Shown in pieces: positions 47,304-53,663 of a DNA stretch of 53,663 bases. Both the position numbers and the translations under genes were made by a program. The DNA comes from Nocardia ninae NBRC 108245. Its GTDB lineage: Bacteria; Actinomycetota; Actinomycetes; Mycobacteriales; Mycobacteriaceae. How positions within the stretch are numbered: the stretch's first letter is position 1; every line of letters starts with the position of its first letter. Location of the stretch: positions 1 to 53,663 of the forward strand of contig NZ_BJXA01000064.1 of NCBI RefSeq assembly GCF_007990755.1, written 5' to 3'. Under the pieces are notes generated by a model that worked only from the letters and a program-made list of their open reading frames with translations, did not search any database and had not been told where the DNA came from.

Positions 47304-47621
47304 TTAGCGCGGCCGGTCGGCGGCGGCTTTGGCAGCGGCCGCGGCGATCTGTTGTAAGGCATGCAAGTGAGACTGGAGGGCGGCGTGTCCGCCCGGTGTC
47401 AGCGACAGCCAGGTCCGCGGTCTTTTGCCGACGTAACCTTTGTGAATCTGGATGTATCCCAGCTCTGACAGAGCTGTCGCGTGTTTGGACAGGTTGGACG
47501 GGGTGAGCTCGCAATACTCTTGTACGGCCTGGAATTCGGCGGTGTCGCATCCCGACAGGTAGCTGGCCAGCATGAGGCGTGTGGGGGATTGCAACGCCGG
47601 GTCCAGCGGCGGCGTAGTCAT
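47304..47621 (-). CDS. Winged-helix transcriptional regulator
   Basis: 105 residues beginning MTTPPLDPALQSPTRLMLAS. The winged helix is LMLASYLSGCDTAEFQAVQE, 'LTPSNLSKHATALSELGYIQ' (recognition helix) and the wing 'GKRPRTWLSLTPGGHAALQS'. It belongs to the ArsR/MarR-like small regulators (HTH_27 type) that pair with a membrane protein. Start overlaps the upstream membrane gene by four bases. It probably binds the palindrome at 48071-48091. Confidence 0.8.
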   Translation of the reverse strand: MTTPPLDPALQSPTRLMLASYLSGCDTAEFQAVQEYCELTPSNLSKHATALSELGYIQIHKGYVGKRPRTWLSLTPGGHAALQSHLHALQQIAAAAAKAAADRPR

Positions 47622-48064
47622 CGCCGCTGCCTGGGCAGCAGGTATCGCGGTCTGCGTAGCACGGCGGCAGCCACGACTCCGACCACAACCCCCAGCCCGA
47701 GATAGATCCAGCCCATTCCGGGCCCGGCGCAGATCGCGATCGTGAGCAAACTCAGAGCGCAGGTCAGCAGCGTCGTCAACGCTGTTCGCGCGGGCCCGCG
47801 GAGCCCGGTCAGTCCTCGTTGGCGGCGGGCCCGCACGGTCAGGCCCACTGCGCCGGCCGCCAGCGCGACCGCGCTGATCCAATACGACAACTGGATGAGC
47901 CCGTTAGCGGAGTGCTGGCCGCTCAGTGCCACAGCGGCGCCGATCATCACCGCGCAGGGCAGGGCGATTCGCGGCGGGAGGGTCGGAAGTGCCGCGGCGC
48001 GGTAGGCGGAGTCGGCGGTCTGCAGCTGTTGTTCTGCTTCCATTGGATCCATACCCAGCATCAT
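47618..48064 (-). CDS. Four-helix membrane protein paired with regulator
   Basis: 148 residues. Four hydrophobic segments: 'RIALPCAVMIGAAVALSGQ', 'LSYWISAVALAAGAVGLTV', 'TALTTLLTCALSLLTIAICA' and 'WIYLGLGVVVGVVAAAVLR'. A short acidic N-terminus (MDPMEAEQQLQTADSAYRAA) precedes. It is transcribed with the winged-helix gene; similar pairs occur throughout actinobacteria with unknown function. ATG 48064 is taken; ATG 48052 is possible. Confidence 0.7.
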   Translation of the reverse strand: MMLGMDPMEAEQQLQTADSAYRAAALPTLPPRIALPCAVMIGAAVALSGQHSANGLIQLSYWISAVALAAGAVGLTVRARRQRGLTGLRGPARTALTTLLTCALSLLTIAICAGPGMGWIYLGLGVVVGVVAAAVLRRPRYLLPRQRR

Positions 48065-48070
48065 GGCAAC

Positions 48071-48091
48071 TACTTTCCATTTTGGAAAGTA
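48071..48091. promoter_or_regulatory. Palindromic operator of the regulator/membrane pair
   Basis: TACTTTCCA-N3-TGGAAAGTA is a perfect 9+9 palindrome seven bases upstream of the start at 48064, with a further TACTTTC half-site behind it (48090-48096). The coupled winged-helix protein is the likely ligand. Confidence 0.65.
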
Positions 48092-48319
48092 CTTTCTCGG
48101 TATTCACGCGCGGCCTGGCGGGCTCGCGACTCGGCTGTCGCGGGTTGTCGATCATTTTCTGAACACCAGCGGCTCGTAGCGATCGTGACTCGAACGGCCC
48201 AAAACCGTTCCGGCAGCACGGTCATCAATCGCGTGCAACGCTGCGGGGGCATACCGGTGTGTAACGAGTATCAAGCGCCAAATTCACCTTGGGCGCGCGA
48301 GACTCACGCGAGGATAGTG

Positions 48320-49063
48320 ATGCCGAAATACCTTGAGTACCCGAAGTACCCGTACGGGGTCGACCCGAAGCTGACGCTTTCGGGTCAGCAGCTGGCCGGG
48401 CAGCTCTACGATCCGTCGGTCGCGACGATGCTCGCCTGGCTCGCCGCCGGCGAGGCCGCCGCCCATTCCCGCTACGGGAGACTCTCCCAGGTGGTGCTCA
48501 ACGTCGCTCAGACCGACGTGGGTCTGCGGGAGGACATCGCCGTCGAGACCTTCGTGCGTGCTCTGCTTCCTTTCCTGCGTCGACTCGACCGCGGCGACTA
48601 CGAGGAGAACGGCGGCGCCACGCTCACCACGTTCTTCATCGGCGCCTGTCGCAATCGCATCGGTGACGTGATCCGCTCGCACCACGAGCGGATCATCGAG
48701 CTGCGTGCCGACACCAGCGATCTGCTCGACCACCTCCGCAACACCGTCATCGACGACACCACGGTCGACGGGTTGGAGCTCGCCCGCGATCTTCTGCCCC
48801 TGGCTCCCCGCAATCTTCGGTCGGTCCTGCTGCTGGTGGCTTACGAGGGTGTAACCCTCACCGAAGCCGCCAAGAGAGTGGGGGTCAAGCCCGCTACTGT
48901 CCGCTCGCAGCTGCTGCGCTACAAGCAGCGGATCGCCTCGATGCACTTCCGGGGGGTCCTCGAAATCCCCGCCGACACCGGACTCGGCGACTGGGCCAGA
49001 GCCACGACCGAGAAACGCCGAATCGCCGCCGAAAGCCGCAAAAAGGCACCGGCGGTCGACTGA
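48320..49063 (+). CDS. RNA polymerase sigma-70-like factor (ECF type)
   Basis: 247 residues. Region 2 is at about 85-125 ('IAVETFVRALLPFLRRLDRG', 'TLTTFFIGACRNRIGDVIRS') and region 4 at about 155-195 ('LAPRNLRSVLLLVAYEGVTL', 'EAAKRVGVKPATVRSQLLRY'). The N-terminus before region 2 is longer than in most ECF factors, and no anti-sigma gene is adjacent. The C-terminus is basic. The ATG follows GAGGAT, with GTG 48317 as an alternative. It may drive the unusual ACTCGGCA/TACGGT promoters, a guess that rests only on both being on this plasmid. Confidence 0.75.
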   Translation: MPKYLEYPKYPYGVDPKLTLSGQQLAGQLYDPSVATMLAWLAAGEAAAHSRYGRLSQVVLNVAQTDVGLREDIAVETFVRALLPFLRRLDRGDYEENGGATLTTFFIGACRNRIGDVIRSHHERIIELRADTSDLLDHLRNTVIDDTTVDGLELARDLLPLAPRNLRSVLLLVAYEGVTLTEAAKRVGVKPATVRSQLLRYKQRIASMHFRGVLEIPADTGLGDWARATTEKRRIAAESRKKAPAVD

Positions 49064-49201
49064 ATGAGCTTGTGCACCAAGCGATTCAGCCACGGCGCGC
49101 GGCGTGAGAGAGTTCGACTGAAACATTCTCAATGGCGGGCTGCCAACCTTGCTTCCGCTGGATCGCTCACCCCGAAGGTCCACGGACACAAGGAGACCCG
49201 C

Positions 49202-49372
49202 ATGAGCCCAACGATCACCGCCCGGGCAGCACACCTACCCGCCCCGGAGGAACACGGGACACGCCGGAGGGGCCCGCCTCGATGGCACTGTCCCCGCCTG
49301 TGCCACCAGGCAGGGACAGCAAACCCACCTCAACTCCGCACACCAATGACAGATCATCGAGGCAGAAAATGA
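49202..49372 (+). CDS. Small basic protein, possibly a leader peptide
   Basis: 56 residues with AAGGAG seven bases before the ATG and a four-base overlap with the next gene (ATGA). The product (MSPTITARAAHLPAPEEHGT and a tail rich in Arg, Pro, His) has no fold visible. The strong ribosome site and the overlap argue that it is translated, if only to feed ribosomes to the gene behind. Confidence 0.4.
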   Translation: MSPTITARAAHLPAPEEHGTRRRGPPRWHCPRLCHQAGTANPPQLRTPMTDHRGRK

Positions 49373-49578
49373 CTGTAACCAACCCGGTGGAGCAGCCGCC
49401 CCACCCCAGCGAGAATCCGCGGCCTCCCGCCAACGACCAGGACAAGAAGTCCCGGCGGGTGTTCTTCGCCGCGGCCATAGGCGCGTTCGGCGGACGCACC
49501 ATCGCCGACCTGGGGACCGACGCCCGCAGGACATGGGGGCCGAAGCTCAAGGACTGGTTCGAAAGCTGGTTCCAATAG
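49369..49578 (+). CDS. Small hypothetical protein
   Basis: 69 residues: proline-rich N-terminus, then 'KKSRRVFFAAAIGAFGGRTI' (a possible Tat-like or membrane-inserting twin-arginine stretch) and 'TWGPKLKDWFESWFQ', an amphipathic aromatic end. GAGG before the ATG. Not recognised. An inverted repeat 13 bases beyond the stop would end the transcript. Confidence 0.5.
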   Translation: MTVTNPVEQPPHPSENPRPPANDQDKKSRRVFFAAAIGAFGGRTIADLGTDARRTWGPKLKDWFESWFQ

Positions 49579-49590
49579 CGCCCTGCACCC

Positions 49591-49637
49591 ATATCGCCCG
49601 ACCCATTGACAGCCGAAGTCCATGGGTCGGGCGATAT
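49591..49637. terminator. Bidirectional terminator between convergent genes
   Basis: 49591-49606 and 49622-49637 form a perfect 16-bp stem around a 15-base loop, with ATAT at the foot. It lies between the end of the plus-strand gene at 49578 and that of the minus-strand lipoprotein gene at 49726. Confidence 0.75.
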
Positions 49638-49725
49638 CTGGTTGGCCATGCATGGTGCACCAGCCGACCTATGACCGGTATGTCTGGTGGCTGGTGAACT
49701 GTCGGATCGTTCGGGGTCGTCTTCC

Positions 49726-50211
49726 CTACGGACACGCCGGAGATTGGATCTGCGCGAGGTTGACGACGATGCTGCACGCCCAGCTTTTCTGCAGTTTCCA
49801 CTTACCCGAGTCGAAGACAAGGGGAACCGTGCTGGGGTTGTCTTGCCCGTTGACGGTCAGAATCACGTTCGCGTTCGCGACGCCAGAGCCGAACGACTGA
49901 ACGTCGGTGACAGTGACCTTCACTCCAGCGTTCCTCGCCACTTCGGCGGCACGATTGATCAGCTCCGGATCGGCTTCTGATCCCTCCACCAGATCCGCCT
50001 TCTCCGAGGCAGGGATGGTGGGGTCGAGACCTCGCTGCAGCATCGCGTTGAGTTCCTCAACGGTAGGGGCCGGCGGAGTCGAGTCCTGGGGTGCGGAGGA
50101 GGTGGTCGGGGTAGGTGCAGGGCGGTCAGGGATATCGGAGCCGCACCCGGTCGTAATGAGTGCCAGGGCCGAGACCGTGCTGACAACGAGCAGGGTCATT
50201 CGGTGTGTCAC
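49726..50211 (-). CDS. MTB12-like lipoprotein
   Basis: 161 residues. The signal sequence ends in the lipobox LITTGC (mature from C22 with the GTG start), followed by a Ser/Pro/Thr-rich linker and the MTB12/CFP2-like domain: 'TVEELNAMLQRGLDPTIPAS' and 'PLVFDSGKWKLQKSWACSIV', with two cysteines near the end that could form a disulphide. MTB12-type proteins are exported antigens of mycobacteria and relatives, function unknown. GTG 50211 follows AAAGG; ATG 50232 lacks a ribosome site. A paralogue without lipobox precedes it. Confidence 0.7.
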   Translation of the reverse strand: MTHRMTLLVVSTVSALALITTGCGSDIPDRPAPTPTTSSAPQDSTPPAPTVEELNAMLQRGLDPTIPASEKADLVEGSEADPELINRAAEVARNAGVKVTVTDVQSFGSGVANANVILTVNGQDNPSTVPLVFDSGKWKLQKSWACSIVVNLAQIQSPACP

Positions 50212-50253
50212 GGTCTCGGGCCTTTCAGGCATCGTTGGCAAGCAGGATCGCGT

Positions 50254-50784
50254 TCAGCAGGACGGTGAGGGCCGGCCTACGGCTTCGAGCATGGCGCACG
50301 CCCATGCTTTCTCGATCTTCCAGGAGGCGCCGTCGCGGACGAACGGAATTTCACCCCGGCCGGACAGCGGTGCGCCGTCCACCGTGGACGTCACCGAAGC
50401 CACTACACGAGAGGTGTTCGACGGCCGAACGTCGACGACCTTGTATGCGAAGACAGCAGCATTCGGGTGGGGGTCGGCGAGCTGGATCTCGGTCTCCGTG
50501 CCCTGAACGGTCCCGCGGCGTTCGGCAGCTTGGGGCTTCATCGCCCGCGACAGTACGGCGTCGAGGTCAGCGGCAGAGGGAACATCAGGCGCTATACGGC
50601 CCGACGTATTCGGCACCGTCGAAGAGCTGGGAGGAGCAACCCGTGGTGTCGTCTGGCTGGTGCTTGTCGGTGCTGGTGTCGGAGTACTCGTCCCGGGGTC
50701 AGCTCCGGCTACGACTACCAGGCCCACCCCCGCCCCGGTGAGTGCTACCGCGATAGCGGCAGCCCTTACCTTGTGAACCGTCAT
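50254..50784 (-). CDS. MTB12-like exported protein
   Basis: 176 residues. A signal peptide (AAAIAVALTGAGVGLVVVAG, cleaved near AGA-D) precedes a Ser/Thr/Pro-rich linker and a domain like that of the lipoprotein behind it: 'SAADLDAVLSRAMKPQAAER' and 'IPFVRDGASWKIEKAWACAM'. Both end in a second cysteine (SPSC, SPACP). GAAAGGAAG before the ATG. The two genes are 42 bases apart and probably one transcript. Confidence 0.7.
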   Translation of the reverse strand: MTVHKVRAAAIAVALTGAGVGLVVVAGADPGTSTPTPAPTSTSQTTPRVAPPSSSTVPNTSGRIAPDVPSAADLDAVLSRAMKPQAAERRGTVQGTETEIQLADPHPNAAVFAYKVVDVRPSNTSRVVASVTSTVDGAPLSGRGEIPFVRDGASWKIEKAWACAMLEAVGRPSPSC

Positions 50785-50874
50785 CAGTGTGCTTCCTTTC
50801 GACTATTCACGATAACCCTCGCGAGGGTCGCCACGGTCGACGTGGCTATGGTTGAGCAGGGTCGATCAATTTGG

Positions 50875-51411
50875 TCAGTCACAGATGTAGGTGGCGCCTG
50901 GCACTCCGCTTGTGATGGCAATTCTTCCGCACTCGAAATCCTGAATGTAACTCCTGAAACCATTCGAGCTTTGTTCCCACTCGTCAGTTTTGGGATAGCG
51001 CCACTTGCTCCGTTCGTAGCCATTGTTACCCCACGTCTGTAGGATCATCCCCCAAACGGGATGTGCCCCAGTGTAATTGCGCCAGTAGATGATGCCGCGG
51101 TCACCGAAGTGACTGCGCTTGCCATCACCGTCGGGGTTGGTCAGCTCGTCCGAGGTGGGGCAGCCCAGCGGACCGCCGAGTCCGCCCTTGTCGATCCACT
51201 TCCTCTCGATCGCGCCTCCGATGAAGTAACCGCACACCTCCCCGGCAGAAGCCGTGGGCGCGGACAGTGACACGCCACCGGCCACGACCGCCGCCACCGA
51301 AAGTACTGCCGCACAACGCTTCATGGCCTTGCTCGATCCACTGACCACGCCGTTACGAATCTGACGATGACCAGCCTGATTCTCCGAAGAGTTGTTATCT
51401 AGGCGATCCAT
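50875..51411 (-). CDS. Exported LGFP-like repeat protein
   Basis: 178 residues. A long polar N-region (about 29 residues) precedes a signal peptide (MKRCAAVLSVAAVVAGGVSL, cleavage near ASA-G). The mature part has 'GGAIERKWIDKGGLGGPLGC' then 'PTSDE' and 'GDRGIIYWRNYTGAHPVWG', features of LGFP repeats that bind the cell wall or arabinogalactan in mycolata. ATG at 51411 has GGGGAGGG five bases ahead; ATG 51324 would give a normal signal peptide but poor ribosome site. Two cysteine pairs could be disulphides. Confidence 0.7.
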   Translation of the reverse strand: MDRLDNNSSENQAGHRQIRNGVVSGSSKAMKRCAAVLSVAAVVAGGVSLSAPTASAGEVCGYFIGGAIERKWIDKGGLGGPLGCPTSDELTNPDGDGKRSHFGDRGIIYWRNYTGAHPVWGMILQTWGNNGYERSKWRYPKTDEWEQSSNGFRSYIQDFECGRIAITSGVPGATYICD

Positions 51412-51943
51412 CAAAACCCTCCCCATTCGTTTATAACTCAGAAAAAATGCGGCGCATGGGCGAATTTAATCCAGCCAGTAAAATGGAGAACTTCCCCCTT
51501 TTAGAGTGCTGCCCCGCCCCTCTGCGAGATTCATGGGATCACGGTGAACCGCATCGGTGCCAGCGATCTCGACTGGAGATCAACAACTGGGGAAGCGACC
51601 GCCCCAGGACTCGCCCCGTGCCGTACACGCCGAGGGCCTGGTCGCTGCGCGCTCTCGCGCGCACAGCTCGGCCGGAACCCAACCGCCTGGCGGGGTTCCC
51701 GCTTGCTCCTCCTATCGCGATGCAGGTCCCGGATGTAACCACGTGGCCCATACGCGGATAGGGGCGTGTATGGGCAGATAAGGGCAGCCTCCCGCTGCAT
51801 CAGAGCCAGGGGCATCTGCCACGTCGGGATCGCCCGACCACGTCCAGCTCGCGCCAGTCACCGCGAGGCTCGCGGAGCTGGAAAACGAACGAGTTTCCGA
51901 ACACCGCGACCTGCCGGAACGTCCGGCTGTGAGCGGAAGGTGT
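51412..51943. other. Intergenic region
   Basis: No convincing gene. The AT-rich part 51415-51500 probably holds the promoter of the LGFP-like gene on the minus strand. Confidence 0.4.
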
Positions 51944-51977
51944 CCGCGTTCGGCTGGCGGTCGTTTTTCGAACGCGG
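51944..51977 (-). terminator. Inverted repeat after small membrane gene
   Basis: CCGCGTTCG (51944-51952) and CGAACGCGG (51969-51977), a 9-bp stem with a 16-base loop, 17 bases beyond the stop of the minus-strand gene 51994-52254. Possible terminator. Confidence 0.5.
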
Positions 51978-51993
51978 TAATGCCACCCTCCTT

Positions 51994-52254
51994 TCATCTG
52001 GGGTTGGCAGTCGTAGGTGGCGCCACAGCGATCTCGTTGTGCGGCAGCGGGGTCTGCTGGGTGGTGGGCAGTTGGGGGACGGTGAAATTCTCGGGCGGGC
52101 TGGTGGTCAGGGTGATCAGCACGATCAGCAGCATCAGTCGGCGGAACCGGTGGGGACTGTTGAAGAGCCGGTCGAGAAATCCCCAGAATGTGAGTGGCGG
52201 TGGCACGGTGCGCGGGGTCTTTCGGGGTCGGCGGTAATGGTTCATGCTCGACAT
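51994..52254 (-). CDS. Small membrane protein, hypothetical
   Basis: 86 residues: MSSMNHYRRPRKTPRTVPPP, then a helix (FRRLMLLIVLITLTTSPP) and a Pro/Thr-rich tail. AGGAG seven bases before the ATG decides the start. Divergent from the membrane-TPR gene at 52429, so both may share the 174-base control region. Not recognised. Confidence 0.6.
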   Translation of the reverse strand: MSSMNHYRRPRKTPRTVPPPLTFWGFLDRLFNSPHRFRRLMLLIVLITLTTSPPENFTVPQLPTTQQTPLPHNEIAVAPPTTANPR

Positions 52255-52428
52255 GCGGTTCTCCTGGTGAGGACCCGAGCGAGGCTGTGGCGGTGCGGGA
52301 TCGGAGGTCTTGGGCCGCCGCGGTCTCGTGTGCGCGGGTGCGAGTGCTGTCACCGGGGTGGCGACAGTGTTCACGGTGGGCCGAGCGGGGTCGGTCCGGA
52401 AACCGGTGGAGCGGACTGCGAGGACAAG

Positions 52429-53663
52429 ATGGGTGAGGCACCTAGCCTGAAGAAGCTGGAGCAAATCCGGTCCAAGGGCTACCCGACTCCGCTGCAGGAG
52501 TTGCTGATCCGGCTGCTCGAGATGGCGGCCGAGGTGGGTTTCCTGCATCGCGAGGCCGCGGCTCTGGTCGAGCCCGGCGGGGTCCCCAAGCTGCACGTCG
52601 AAACCGGTGAGGGCGAGTGGGTGGTGAGTTCACGGCTGGTCTCGGCACAGCTCAATCCCCGCCGCGACAGCCCGCGCCCGCCGAGTCCGGAGCTGGTCGA
52701 GGCCTTCATACGTCTCTATGAGCAGCGCGGCGGCCCGGACCCGAAAGCGGTCCGCAAACAGATCAACACCCTCTACGCCGCCGCCGATCGCGCCTGCCTA
52801 GAGCACAAACGCCTGGCGGCGGTGCCGGTGCCGAGCCGGGCGGATCTGGCAGCACTCGAGCAGACGATCGCCTCGCTGCGTGCGGAGATCACCGCCCGTA
52901 CCGCGGAGCTGACCCAGCTCCGATCGGAGTCCGAACGGACTCACCGCGTCGACCAGGACCGGGTCGTGGCACTGGATGCCGAGCTCACCCGGTTGCGCGC
53001 GGATCTCGAGGAAGTCAGCGCCGAACGCGACGAACTGCGCGCACGCCAGCACGAGCTTTCCGCGGAGGTGGAGCGTTCGCGTGACCAGCTGATCCGCGCC
53101 ACTGCCGAATCCGATCAGCAGCAGGCCCGCATCACCGAACTCGAAACCACCGGCCCCGCACCGCAGTCCGGAGTCCGGCAAGACCCCGCGCCGGACTCCG
53201 CCGGACACAAACAGGTGGGCCAGGTACTGGCCGGGATCGAAGCATTGAGCCGGATCAGGCGAGAGCCCGCGGCGTTGCTGATCGTCTGGATGCTGTTGGC
53301 CACCGGACCGGTGATCGCACAGCCCTTGCGCGCCGGCGACGCCCCTTCGATGCGTTGGACGTGGGTCGTGATCGCGGCCTTGGTCTACTGGTTGCCGCTG
53401 GGTTATGTCGTGTTCGGCCAGTACTTTCCGGATCCGGGCCTGAGGTTCGTGCGCACCAGGCTGTTGTTGTGGCCCAGCACTGCCGTGCTCGTCGTGGCGG
53501 CCGGGCTCGGTGCCCTCGTCGGGATATCGCACCCGCTCACGGTCTCGGTCTGCGTCGGCGTGCTCATCGTGCCGATCTTCTGGCTGCTGTTCGCCGGTGC
53601 CGGCGGGCGCCCGGAACTGCTGGGCAACACCCTGATGGTGCGCGCGGGCGCGGTCGTGGCGGT
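52429..53663 (+). CDS. Membrane/TPR protein, N-terminal part of the split gene
   Basis: 411 codons plus two bases reach the window end. Order of features: an N-terminal helical domain (about 1-135), a heptad-like coiled coil (about 135-225, for example TIASLRAEITARTAELTQLR), then membrane helices at about 262-282, 288-312, 332-355 and 358-382 with a fifth begun at the edge. The frame continues through base 1 into the TPR part at 1-799, giving 677 residues. GAGGA just before the ATG supports the start. Large membrane-coiled coil-TPR proteins are seen on actinobacterial plasmids; function unknown. It has no ATPase or peptidase motif. Confidence 0.75.
   Translation, partial: MGEAPSLKKLEQIRSKGYPTPLQELLIRLLEMAAEVGFLHREAAALVEPGGVPKLHVETGEGEWVVSSRLVSAQLNPRRDSPRPPSPELVEAFIRLYEQRGGPDPKAVRKQINTLYAAADRACLEHKRLAAVPVPSRADLAALEQTIASLRAEITARTAELTQLRSESERTHRVDQDRVVALDAELTRLRADLEEVSAERDELRARQHELSAEVERSRDQLIRATAESDQQQARITELETTGPAPQSGVRQDPAPDSAGHKQVGQVLAGIEALSRIRREPAALLIVWMLLATGPVIAQPLRAGDAPSMRWTWVVIAALVYWLPLGYVVFGQYFPDPGLRFVRTRLLLWPSTAVLVVAAGLGALVGISHPLTVSVCVGVLIVPIFWLLFAGAGGRPELLGNTLMVRAGAVVA

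Overview
The window reads as a complete circular plasmid of about 53.7 kb from a high-GC, mycolic-acid-type actinobacterium, most likely Nocardia or a close relative such as Rhodococcus or Gordonia. Reasons: GC-rich coding throughout, GTG/TTG starts, a WhiB-type regulator, MTB12-like and LGFP exported proteins, DUF6221, DUF4913, DUF6907-like and DUF2637-like families, and TANNNT promoters that often sit directly on the start codon. The open frame that runs off the right edge (from 52429) continues in phase, and inside a predicted membrane helix, into the open frame at base 1. No tRNA, rRNA, IS element, CRISPR array or core metabolic set was seen.

Layout. (1) 1-9552: small accessory genes (exported peptide, DUF6221, MerR regulator with a long structured leader, membrane proteins, LEA/SMP-like peptide, zinc-motif proteins), a parDE toxin-antitoxin pair, and a replication-relaxation-type gene cut short beside parDE. 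(2) 9618-19689, minus strand: eleven genes, nearly all overlapping their neighbours by 1 to 41 bases, encoding two small proteins, a small membrane protein, a WhiB-like protein, a small protein, an HNH protein, a TraG/VirD4 coupling protein, a DUF4913 protein, a novel four-repeat protein, a TOPRIM primase-like protein and a small protein. A GntR regulator (19810) diverges from it across three TACGTA-centred operators. (3) 19810-22064: GntR regulator, a GT2 glycosyltransferase and a SAM methyltransferase. (4) 22222-26763: copy-control-like small protein, a primase-polymerase-like Rep, and parAB flanked on both sides by the same 16-bp palindrome (candidate centromere). (5) 26844-32112: a divergently controlled operon with a DUF2637 protein, then a candidate oriT, MobC and a MobP-type relaxase. 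(6) 32297-38055: a short terminated RNA, two small genes and a large MobF relaxase-helicase. (7) 38279-53663: cargo, including a phenylalanine-4-hydroxylase, small leaderless genes, duplicated membrane gene pairs (one copy frameshifted), a serine recombinase with inverted sites, a winged-helix/membrane pair, a sigma factor, three exported proteins and the split membrane-TPR gene.

How it fits together. Rep plus parAB and parDE provide replication, partition and retention. Two different relaxases, a coupling protein and a primase provide DNA processing for transfer, but no VirB4-like ATPase, TraB/FtsK-like translocase or other secretion-channel gene is present, so the plasmid looks mobilizable, or depends on channel proteins made elsewhere. 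The GntR regulator probably represses both itself and the long transfer operon. Starts in this annotation were chosen by Shine-Dalgarno sites, overlaps with the previous gene, or TANNNT boxes; functions rest on reading of motifs, not on database searches.
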